DNA from: Deltaproteobacteria bacterium
GTDB lineage: Bacteria; Desulfobacterota; DSM-4660; Desulfatiglandales; HGW-15
DNA length: 64,000 bases
Direction of reading: 5' to 3'
Assembly (NCBI GenBank): GCA_020060215.1
Contig: JAGVAP010000112.1
Coordinates: 20,676 to 84,675, forward strand
Both the position numbers and the translations under genes were made by a program. Each line of letters begins with the position of its first letter. Position 1 is the stretch's first letter. This document shows positions 42,889-50,187 of the stretch, piece by piece. The notes beneath the pieces were generated by a model that did no database searches, was not told the DNA's origin, and was given only the letters and a program-made list of their open reading frames with translations.

Positions 42889-45033
42889 CTATTTCTCGGT
42901 CAGGTTCCACACCCCGTCCCATGAACCGGCCGGGTCCGACAAAAGGGCCTTGCAGCGGTCGGCGTAAACCCTCGCGACAGGATCATCCGGGAGCGACTCG
43001 AAGATGGCCAGGGCTTCCCGCCACTCCCTCCGATAGCAGCAGGCGAGAGCCCGGTGGAAGCGCTCTGTGGCGACATGGGCCTCCTGATGACCGGATCCAA
43101 GGGGCTCATATACCCTGACGGGCGCCTTTCGGCCCACCACGCGCAGCCGGCCGATCTCTCGACCGGAGAGCTTCCCGTCGACCTGCGCCCAGGTCACCTC
43201 GGAGACCATCAGGTACGTGCCGAAGGGCTTGTTCGCCCCTTCCAGTCTGGATGCCAGGTTTGCCGCGTCTCCGAGCACGGTGTAGTCGAAACGGCTGCGC
43301 GAGCCCATGTTGCCGACCACGACCATTCCGGTGTGGATGCCGATACGAGCGCGCAGGGTCTCTCCCGTCCTCTTCCTGAACTCCTCGCGCCGCTCCGCCA
43401 GCTTCCGCTGGCACCGGAGCGCGGCTCGACAGGCCCTCACCGCGTGATCGGGCTGCTCCAGGGGGGCATTCCAGAAAGCGATGATCGCGTCTCCCTCATA
43501 CTTGTCCAGGGTCCCTCCTTCTTCCATGATGATGTCCGTCATGTCGGAGAGGTAATCGTTGAGCAGACCGGTAAGGGGTTCAGGGTCCAGCCTCTCGGAG
43601 ATGCTGGAAAAGCCCTGCAGATCGGAGAAGAAGATGGTGAGCTCCCGACGCTCGCCACCGAGCTTCAGCTTCGACGGATCCTCCAGGATGCGCTCGATGA
43701 CGGCCGGGCTGAGGTAGTGCTTGAATGCGTGCTTCAGGAAGGCCTTCTGCCTGCCTTCGGTGACGTAGTTGAAGGCGACGCCGGCCACCAGTGAGACGAC
43801 GACCGCGCTCTGGTCGACCACCACGGGCCACCAGACGCCGAGGGTGTAGGCCGCCATGCCCGCAGCGGCCGGCACGGGCAGGAAGATCCCGATCATCAGA
43901 AGGCTTTGCCATGCCTTCCGGCTGAAGAGCACGACGGCAAAACCGCTGGCCAGGGCCAGGACAAGGGTGGCCGCGGCCACCGGCAACCTGGGAGCATCCA
44001 CCATGAAATCGCGGGAAAGCAGATTGTCGAGCATGGTGGCGTATATCTCGACGCCGGGATAGACGTTGCCGACGGGGGTAGGCCTGAGGTCGTGGAGCCC
44101 CGGGGCGCTGAACCCGAAGAAGACATAGCTGTCCTTGAAGACATCGACGTCCAGGGTGGGCGGTTCTCCCGCGCGCAGCCGAAGCTCGGATTGGATGACC
44201 GAGGCGGCGCTGTAGGTCGGATGCGTGCCCGAAGGTCCACGGAAGCGAAGGATCGCCTTTCCGGAGCGGTCCATGGGGACGGAGAAGGTGCCGATGTGCA
44301 GCGCATGCCTCCGGATGCGGGCCGATGAGACTCCTTTTCCCGAGCCATCTGCGGCGGCATAAGGGGCGAGGCCTAGAGAAAGCACCGGCCGGCCGTCGAA
44401 CACCCTCAACGGGCTCACCCGGCGGAAGACGCCGTCCACATCCGGCCCGTCCATGACATTGCCCAGGATCGAGGCGGAGCTGGCCACCTCGGGAATGGGG
44501 AAGGAGGCATAGGGCATCACGACACCCTTGTTCCGCAGACCCGCCAGCCATTCATTCAGATGTTCGATCCGAAGCGGGGGTTTTCGAACGTCCTTGGGCC
44601 AGGCCGCACCGCTCCCTGTCTCCTTTCCACCGAAGAGCGTGCCGACGAAAGCGGGTGCACGCCGGATAGCCTCCCCCAATGCAGCGTCATCGGACGCCCC
44701 GTAGACGGAAGGCTCGCTGCAGATCACATCAAAGACCACGGCTCTTGCGCCGCTCCGCAGGCAGAAATCGATGACCGGCGCGTAGACCTCACGGGGCCAG
44801 GGCCAGGACAGGCCGTTCTCCCGCGCTCCCCAGTCGAGGCTGTTCTGGTCGAGCAGGATCAGCTTGATCCTGTCGGTGGCAGGACCCGGTGCGGCAAAAT
44901 AGTTCACCCGCCATGCCCAGGTAACGTACTCGAGGCGGTCCAACGCCCCTGCCGCCCACAACAGGAGGGAAAGGAGCGCCGACCCCGCTCCGATGAGGGC
45001 GATCAAGGCGGTTCTCTTGAAGTTCCTCATCAC
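42889..45033 (-). CDS. CHASE2-domain adenylate cyclase
   Basis: A 714-residue membrane-bound class III nucleotide cyclase. A first helix (about residues 8-30) precedes a periplasmic CHASE2 sensor to about residue 345. Three or so helices then span 350-425. The catalytic domain has metal-binding D471 (FFSDLQGF) and D515 (KYEGDAI). K511 and the Thr in FDYTVLGD fit ATP specificity of class IIIb cyclases. It should make cAMP in response to an external signal. It is last in the SH3-M48-cyclase operon, ten bases after the protease gene. A CRP-like site lies about 1.1 kb beyond its stop. Confidence 0.9.
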   Translation of the reverse strand: MMRNFKRTALIALIGAGSALLSLLLWAAGALDRLEYVTWAWRVNYFAAPGPATDRIKLILLDQNSLDWGARENGLSWPWPREVYAPVIDFCLRSGARAVVFDVICSEPSVYGASDDAALGEAIRRAPAFVGTLFGGKETGSGAAWPKDVRKPPLRIEHLNEWLAGLRNKGVVMPYASFPIPEVASSASILGNVMDGPDVDGVFRRVSPLRVFDGRPVLSLGLAPYAAADGSGKGVSSARIRRHALHIGTFSVPMDRSGKAILRFRGPSGTHPTYSAASVIQSELRLRAGEPPTLDVDVFKDSYVFFGFSAPGLHDLRPTPVGNVYPGVEIYATMLDNLLSRDFMVDAPRLPVAAATLVLALASGFAVVLFSRKAWQSLLMIGIFLPVPAAAGMAAYTLGVWWPVVVDQSAVVVSLVAGVAFNYVTEGRQKAFLKHAFKHYLSPAVIERILEDPSKLKLGGERRELTIFFSDLQGFSSISERLDPEPLTGLLNDYLSDMTDIIMEEGGTLDKYEGDAIIAFWNAPLEQPDHAVRACRAALRCQRKLAERREEFRKRTGETLRARIGIHTGMVVVGNMGSRSRFDYTVLGDAANLASRLEGANKPFGTYLMVSEVTWAQVDGKLSGREIGRLRVVGRKAPVRVYEPLGSGHQEAHVATERFHRALACCYRREWREALAIFESLPDDPVARVYADRCKALLSDPAGSWDGVWNLTEK

Positions 45034-45043
45034 AGGTTACCGA

Positions 45044-45979
45044 CTACACGGATCCCATGGCCAGATCGAAGCGCAGCTGCCTGAGGGCAGGGGCGGCGCT
45101 CTCCGGATGAAGGTTCCCCGAAGCCTGCCCGATGTCGTAGATCCGTTCCCTGGGGTCGGGGTGGGTCCTGGCAAAGTCCATACCCCCGGGCTTCAGCTCC
45201 CTCTGCATTTCGGTCAGCATTTCCACCAGCGCCTGTGGATTGTACCCCACCCGCTTGAGGATCAGGATGGCGGACCAGTCCGCCTCCCGCTCCAGTTGCC
45301 GCCCGTACCCATGGTTTACGAGCATGGAGGTGATATCGACGATGGAGCCCTCGAAGGCCTCGGCGATCTGAGCCAGTTCGGCGCTGCCCAGGTTCCTGGC
45401 GCTCTCGGTCGCAAGCAGGGTCAGAGCGGAGGTCAACCTGGCCGTCTTGATGGCTTTGAGCCCGTGCCGGGCCTGCACATGGCCGATTTCGTGGGCCAGC
45501 ACTGCTGCAAGGTCGTCTTCCGTCCTGCACAGTCTCAGCATGCCCCGGGTGACGAGGATCAGCCCTCCCGGAGCGGCAAAGGCATTGATCTCGGGCGAAT
45601 CGACGATCATGAAGTGATAGCCGCCGAAGGTATACGGCCGATCCGATGCCAGCGCCAGGCCCTGACCGACCCGGTTCACGTAGAGGTTCGCCTCCTCGTT
45701 CTCGTACGGTCGATATCGACCGAGTATGGTCGCCGCCACAGATCTCCCGATGTAGTACTCCTGCTCAGGCGTAAGATCCTCTACCGATCTTGCCGCATCG
45801 TCCACACGCCGGTTGATGGTATCCGCCTGGTCCTTTGAGACGAGGCCGGTCTCCACACCGAGTTCGGTGCCCATCCTCACTGCAGTGTCCAGCATCTCGC
45901 AACCGGTCACGGTGACCATCAGCACCAGCGTAACGGCCTGGAGAACAGGAGCCCTGAAGCCGGATAACCGCGCTCTCAT
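45044..45979 (-). CDS. M48 family metalloprotease lipoprotein
   Basis: A 311-residue zinc protease of the M48 family (BepA/LoiP-like). A lipoprotein signal ends at C27 (VTVTGC), so it is probably anchored in the envelope facing the periplasm. The zinc site is HEIGH at residues 163-167, and the third ligand Glu lies in READWSAILILKR. FAAPGGLILVTRGML is typical of the family. The start overlaps the SH3 gene stop by four bases. Such proteases do quality control of outer-membrane proteins. Confidence 0.9.
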   Translation of the reverse strand: MRARLSGFRAPVLQAVTLVLMVTVTGCEMLDTAVRMGTELGVETGLVSKDQADTINRRVDDAARSVEDLTPEQEYYIGRSVAATILGRYRPYENEEANLYVNRVGQGLALASDRPYTFGGYHFMIVDSPEINAFAAPGGLILVTRGMLRLCRTEDDLAAVLAHEIGHVQARHGLKAIKTARLTSALTLLATESARNLGSAELAQIAEAFEGSIVDITSMLVNHGYGRQLEREADWSAILILKRVGYNPQALVEMLTEMQRELKPGGMDFARTHPDPRERIYDIGQASGNLHPESAAPALRQLRFDLAMGSV

Positions 45980-46482
45980 CGCGCACCCCCTTCAGATGAT
46001 CTCAAGGAGCCGGCCTGCAGGAAGCTCCGGATCTCTTCCGGGGTCAGCTGGATCGCTTCCATCCTGTCTACCGACGCGAAATCCGCCTCTGCATGCCTGG
46101 ACCTGAATTCTTCCTCGGTCTCCGGGTTGAACCCCTTGCCGGCGAGGGTGATCTCCTTCCCGGAGGCGTCCGTTCTCGCGTCGGTCTTGCCCGCGTCCAG
46201 GACGATCTTCCTGTCCGAGAGCGCCGACTCGTGGATCCACCCCTGCCGTCCTTTGGACGTCCTGCATTCCGTCCACCCGGCCTGCCGCCTCAGCACGGAG
46301 ACCTGATCACCATACGAGACGGTCTCGACCACTGGCGCCAGAAAGGAGGGCGTCGATCGGATCTGGCCGGTCCTCACCTGGACGCTCATGTGACCGCCGT
46401 CAGACCAGGCGGAACTCGCGCTCAGCAGGATGAGTGAAACACAAACAAGAAACCTCGCGCGGATCATCTTCTCCCTCGTCAT
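45976..46482 (-). CDS. Exported SH3-domain protein
   Basis: A 168-residue protein with a Sec signal peptide (FLVCVSLILLSASSAWS). A bacterial SH3b domain follows (VQVRTGQIRSTPSFLAPVV, VLRRQAGWTECRTSKGRQGWI), which usually binds peptidoglycan or peptide. The C-terminal 70 residues are charged with no known domain. It heads the operon and its stop overlaps the M48 protease start. A sigma-54-like promoter lies about 90 bases upstream. It may act as a scaffold or substrate presenter for the protease. Confidence 0.82.
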   Translation of the reverse strand: MTREKMIRARFLVCVSLILLSASSAWSDGGHMSVQVRTGQIRSTPSFLAPVVETVSYGDQVSVLRRQAGWTECRTSKGRQGWIHESALSDRKIVLDAGKTDARTDASGKEITLAGKGFNPETEEEFRSRHAEADFASVDRMEAIQLTPEEIRSFLQAGSLRSSEGGAR

Positions 46483-46571
46483 GCTCTAGCAGGGTATTCT
46501 CCAGGATATCTTCGTGCATTTCGCCGAGCAGATCTTCTGCGCCATGCTCGACGGCCGACGCTTTGCGATTC

Positions 46572-46587
46572 AGCATTTTGCATGCCA
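46572..46587 (-). promoter_or_regulatory. Candidate sigma-54 promoter of the SH3-M48-cyclase operon
   Basis: Read on the minus strand, TGGCATGCAAAATGCT keeps the GG (-24) and GC (-12) with exact spacing to the consensus TGGCACR-N4-TTGCW. It would start transcripts near 46560, about 80 bases before the SH3 ATG. One mismatch in each block makes it less certain than the 10205 promoter. Confidence 0.5.
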
Positions 46588-46772
46588 TGGGGGAGAGTTG
46601 TCAAAGGCGAAGATTTGCAGCCGCTTATGGATGAACCCGGACTGAGGTTCCCTGCTTCGTGTGCATTTCTGGTAACACCCTGTCGATGTTCTCATTCACT
46701 CCCGTTTCGCGCAGCCCGAGAGCGGCCTTTCCTCTTCCTTTTTGGGGGGATTCGTACTACGCTTTGGTCACT

Positions 46773-47324
46773 GTGAGCGATCGCCCTTCAGCAGGGGTAT
46801 ATCCCCGGGATCTGGAGGCCCGGAGGAGGACCAAGAGCGGCCTGGAGATCATCCTGAGACCCATCCGGCAGGGAGACCAGCCCCGGTACCAGGAGTTCCT
46901 GCGGTCCCTGTCGGATGAGAGCGTCTATCTCAAGTTCTTCCGGCACATCCGGGCCACCGATGACTTTGTGGAAAAGATGCTGGACGTGGACTACGTCCGC
47001 AAGATGGTGATCCTCGCCCTCACGGCGGATGAACCGGATGAGAAGATCCTCGGCCTGGGGCGCTACAACCTCAACGCGGACGAGCGTACCGCAGAGGTGT
47101 ACTTCGGGGTCAGGGACAGTTATCAGAACCAGGGGATCGGGAGAGAACTCCTGGTCCATCTCATCCGGGCGGCCAGGGAACGCGGCCTCCAGGGGCTCAC
47201 CGCCCAGGTGATGGTGGACAACCGCCGCATGCTCCGCCTCTTCCGATCTTTCGAGGGTAAGGAGTTCGAGATCGAAAGAAACATGGATGCGGGGGTATTC
47301 TACCTGGCGCTGAAGTTCAAATAG
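46773..47324 (+). CDS. GNAT family acetyltransferase
   Basis: A protein of about 183 residues with a GNAT fold, expected to transfer an acetyl group from acetyl-CoA. The acetyl-CoA loop is QNQGIGRELLVHLI. The start YPRDLEARRRTKSGLEIILRPIR resembles the GNAT domain of Pat-type protein acetyltransferases joined to acyl-CoA synthetases, but here it stands alone. The start is unsure: GTG 46773 is used and the frame is open to 46659. Its stop codon overlaps the left arm of a palindrome. It runs convergent to a histidine kinase gene. Confidence 0.75.
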   Translation: MSDRPSAGVYPRDLEARRRTKSGLEIILRPIRQGDQPRYQEFLRSLSDESVYLKFFRHIRATDDFVEKMLDVDYVRKMVILALTADEPDEKILGLGRYNLNADERTAEVYFGVRDSYQNQGIGRELLVHLIRAARERGLQGLTAQVMVDNRRMLRLFRSFEGKEFEIERNMDAGVFYLALKFK

Positions 47325-47382
47325 GGGACGTACATTAGATAATAACTTGGCTGATTCCATTTACTATTTAATGTACGTCCCC
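47324..47382. repeat. REP-like palindrome at the end of two convergent genes
   Basis: Perfect 14-base arms GGGGACGTACATTA / TAATGTACGTCCCC lie at 47324-47337 and 47369-47382, with a 31-base centre. The left arm starts in the stop codon of the GNAT gene. The right arm supplies the last codons (WGTYIK) of the histidine kinase. Hairpins of this GGGGACGTAC type are common near REP-associated transposases. Confidence 0.75.
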
Positions 47383-48974
47383 CATTTTCTCTCATCCAGC
47401 TGCGTGATTGGGATGACGAAGGTGAACCTGCTCCCTCGCCCTTCCCCTTCGCTCTCCACCCAGACCACGCCCCCATGAAGCTCCACGAACCTCATCGTCA
47501 GGGACAAGCCGAGGCCTGTGCCGTCGTAGGCCCTGCTGGCGGAGCTGTCCGCCTGCTCAAAGGGGGCGAAGATCCTGTCCTGATCCTCCGGCCTGATGCC
47601 GATGCCGGTGTCGGTCACGGAAACGCACAGCCATTTCTCCCCGGAATCGTTCGAACCGCCGCTCCGCTTCAACCGTCCTCCGGAGCAGGCCATCGCATCC
47701 GAGCGATTCAGGAGGCGCGCGGTCAACCGGACCTCCCCCCCGTCCGGCGTGAACTTCACCGCGTTGGAAAGGAGGTTGTACATCACCTGCTTGAGTTTTC
47801 GCTCGTCGGCCTGGATGGTCCCGGGAAGTTGACCCCGTTCATGGTTCGATGACTTGTCGTTCGGTCCCTCACCACGAACGGGCAATACCTCATGGTCCGA
47901 CACCTCACCATGAAGAGCGGGGTCGCGGACGGACGGTGCATAGTCGGACACCAGCCTGATCCCATGCTTCATGGCCTTTTCCCTGACCATGACGAGCGAG
48001 CTGTCCAGGAGCGCGGTGATGTTCACCCGGGCCAGTTCCAGCTCCATCTTCCCGGCCTCGACCTTGGATATGTCCAGCACATCGTTGATCAGGGAAAGGA
48101 GGTGCCTGCCGCTTCCCAGCACGTCGTTCAGGAACTCCTGTTGCGCGGAGTTCAACGTTCCGAAACGCTCGTCGGTCACCATCTCCGTAAATCCGATGAT
48201 GTGATTCAGGGGCGTTCTGAGCTCATGACTCATGTGCGCAAGGAACTCGCTTTTCGCCCGGCTCGCCCTCTCTGCGCGGTCCTTTTCCATCTCGAGCTCT
48301 CTCGTCCGGCGCTCCAGGGTCGCACTCCCTTCCACGACCTTCCTCTTCTCGGCCTCCAGCATCCGGGTCTGGAGGTAGTCTCTCCTCAGGTTGTATTCCG
48401 CCGAATAGGAGGCGAACATCAGAAGGATGTTGCTGCTCAGGAAAAAGAAGTTGTTGCCGATCAGAACCGCCATGGGTGTGTCGGTGAGGCTTACGGCCGC
48501 GATCTCGTAGCTGATGACAATGACCCACCCGGTCACCGATGCCCATATGAAGCGAAGCCGGGTGAAGGTGTATCCGTAGATCAAGGTGACGATCAGGCCG
48601 ACATAGTAGGCGTAACCGGCCCCCGGTGGTGCAATCACGGTCATGGCGACGATCCCGATGCCTGCGACGGCGACCAGCGCGGCCATCAACGGCTGCATGT
48701 ACGTTTCGAACAGGCGCGTGTACGTGGTGATAAGAACGGCGATGGCGCAAGGCAGTGCAACCGCGTAGCGAATGAACCAGAGTTGAAGCTTGGCCTCGGG
48801 AATGAACCAGGCGTCGAGGAGTCCGAAGAAACAGTACAAGAAGATGCCGAGCGCCAGGGCGATCCTTACCTGGAACAGGCTGGCGCGGATGTAGTCGGAG
48901 CGGAACTCCCTTTCCAAGGTCTCAGGGAAAGCCAGGGTCAGCCAGTTCATCTGTCTCTTTCTCTGGTCCTCCAT
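47364..48974 (-). CDS. Membrane sensor histidine kinase
   Basis: A histidine kinase of about 536 residues. Six or so membrane helices (residues 20-200) form the sensor, then a coiled coil. HisKA has the phospho-acceptor motif SHELRTPLNHIIG. The ATPase domain has the N box NLLSNAVKFTPDGG, the G1 VTDTGIGI and the G2 GTGLGLSL. About 30 residues just before the N box (around residues 351-380) are repeat-derived and have no counterpart in the family. The C-terminal WGTYIK comes from a palindrome. The start is uncertain (48974 used; 49019 possible). No response regulator is adjacent. Confidence 0.87.
   Translation of the reverse strand: MEDQRKRQMNWLTLAFPETLEREFRSDYIRASLFQVRIALALGIFLYCFFGLLDAWFIPEAKLQLWFIRYAVALPCAIAVLITTYTRLFETYMQPLMAALVAVAGIGIVAMTVIAPPGAGYAYYVGLIVTLIYGYTFTRLRFIWASVTGWVIVISYEIAAVSLTDTPMAVLIGNNFFFLSSNILLMFASYSAEYNLRRDYLQTRMLEAEKRKVVEGSATLERRTRELEMEKDRAERASRAKSEFLAHMSHELRTPLNHIIGFTEMVTDERFGTLNSAQQEFLNDVLGSGRHLLSLINDVLDISKVEAGKMELELARVNITALLDSSLVMVREKAMKHGIRLVSDYAPSVRDPALHGEVSDHEVLPVRGEGPNDKSSNHERGQLPGTIQADERKLKQVMYNLLSNAVKFTPDGGEVRLTARLLNRSDAMACSGGRLKRSGGSNDSGEKWLCVSVTDTGIGIRPEDQDRIFAPFEQADSSASRAYDGTGLGLSLTMRFVELHGGVVWVESEGEGRGSRFTFVIPITQLDERKWGTYIK
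47834..47913. repeat. Palindromic repeats inserted inside the histidine kinase gene
   Basis: Two palindromes stand in tandem. The first, CCCGTTCATGGT at 47834-47845 with ACCACGAACGGG at 47871-47882, matches at 11 of 12 arm positions. The second is TCATGGT/ACCATGA at 47890-47913. Both are of the TTCATGGTTCG/CACCACGAACG type common between genes in related bacteria. The block keeps the kinase frame open and lies between its dimerisation and ATP-binding domains. Confidence 0.75.
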
Positions 48975-49074
48975 GGGCAATGGCTTATGCAAAAAGCAGA
49001 CCTCTTCCCGACATCCCACCAGCTTGACAGGCCGTAGCCGATTTCCTATGCTCCTCCATTGAGGAACAACCGAA

Positions 49075-49971
49075 TTGCCCCCTGATCATCTGAAAGCCCT
49101 GGAGTTCGAGGACAAAGGGTACTTTGACGAGTTTCTGCGCAAGGATCCTCCCCTGATCTCGGAACTCACCTTCACCAATCTGTATATGTGGCGCCACAAG
49201 CACCGGCCCGCATGGCGGATGGGGGAGGGGTGTCTCCTCCTTGTCTTCCAACCCCCCGGGCAGAACCCGTTCGGACTGTTCCCGATCGGCCGGGGAGACA
49301 AAACAAAGGCATTGGAGCTCCTTCTGCAGGAGCTCCGGAGCCTCTCCCCCGACGTGAAGATACGTCTCGTCGATGAAGAGAAGGTGAATGCCCATGCGGA
49401 CCCGGGGCGGTTCCTGGTGGAGCCGGATCGGGACAACAGCGATTACGTGTACCTGGCCCGGGACCTGATCGAGCTTTCGGGCAATAAGTATCACCGGAAG
49501 AAGAACCATCTCAACCAATTTCTCAGGAATAACAGCTATGATTACAGGCCGCTCGATGTGGAGCTCGTAGAGTGCTTTCTCGACATGCAGGAGGAGTGGT
49601 GCCGGATGAGGGAGTGCGTGGAGGATCCGGGCCTCTCCGCAGAGGATTTTGCCATCCGGGAGGCCTTGTGCCGATTCGGAGAACTGGACTATCAGGGCGC
49701 GGCCATCGTCATGAACGGCAAGGTCGAGGCCTTCTCCATCGGGGAGCGCCTGAACGAGGACACGGCCGTCATCCATTTTGAGAAGGCCAATCCCAACGTG
49801 CCCGGACTCTATGCGGCCATCAATCAGCTCTTCTGCCTCCATGCCTGGGCCGGGGTGAAGTATGTCAACCGTGAGCAGGATCTCGGGATCGAGGGCATGA
49901 GGAAGTCCAAACAATCCTATTACCCCCACCACATGGTCAACAAGTACACGCTCATCCCCAGGAAATATTAA
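49075..49971 (+). CDS. DUF2156-type protein (lysyltransferase C-terminal-like)
   Basis: A 298-residue protein of the DUF2156 family, which has the double-GNAT-like fold found in the C-terminus of phosphatidylglycerol lysyltransferases such as MprF. Landmarks are ELTFTNLYMWRHKHRPAWR, SGNKYHRKKNHLNQFLRNN and GIEGMRKSKQSYYPHHMVNKY. No membrane helices are present, so if it is an aminoacyl-transferase it acts from the cytoplasm. The start is TTG 49075; the ribosome site is weak. It is divergent from the histidine kinase. Confidence 0.8.
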   Translation: MPPDHLKALEFEDKGYFDEFLRKDPPLISELTFTNLYMWRHKHRPAWRMGEGCLLLVFQPPGQNPFGLFPIGRGDKTKALELLLQELRSLSPDVKIRLVDEEKVNAHADPGRFLVEPDRDNSDYVYLARDLIELSGNKYHRKKNHLNQFLRNNSYDYRPLDVELVECFLDMQEEWCRMRECVEDPGLSAEDFAIREALCRFGELDYQGAAIVMNGKVEAFSIGERLNEDTAVIHFEKANPNVPGLYAAINQLFCLHAWAGVKYVNREQDLGIEGMRKSKQSYYPHHMVNKYTLIPRKY

Positions 49972-50046
49972 TGCAGGAGAGAAGGTGAGAAGAACCTCTG
50001 AACTTCTGCGCTTGCAAGTTCGGGGGCGGCAGTGCAGGATCGGTGG

Positions 50047-50070
50047 CACGGACAAACTCGTTTGTCCGTG
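50047..50070. repeat. Perfect palindrome CACGGACAAAC/GTTTGTCCGTG
   Basis: Eleven-base perfect arms flank a two-base centre in the gap upstream of tex. A second element, CTTGA-N15-TCAAG, follows at 50091-50115. Both look like dispersed intergenic repeats rather than a promoter. Confidence 0.7.
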
Positions 50071-50187
50071 AAACCAACATACACCCAAGACTTGACGGTC
50101 TCGTAATAAATCAAGACTTGAAAGCGGCCGAGGAGAAGAGCATCATCCGGGCCGTATAGAGAGACGCACAAGGAGAAGGAACCGCTT

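Noticed and set aside
42774..42891. The cyclase reading frame runs on past its TAG stop for 38 codons (text ...MDDREILSGMNIEHRPV...)
   Set aside because: Could suggest stop readthrough or pyrrolysine, but the cyclase domain is already complete and no supporting signal was seen; a chance open frame is likelier.
42494..42924. Short open frames on both strands in the gap before the cyclase
   Set aside because: No ribosome sites, low-complexity or repeat-derived translations.
46400..46588. A 62-residue open frame on the minus strand overlapping the start of the SH3 gene
   Set aside because: It overlaps a well-supported gene in another frame, has no recognisable domain, and begins inside the sigma-54-like promoter.
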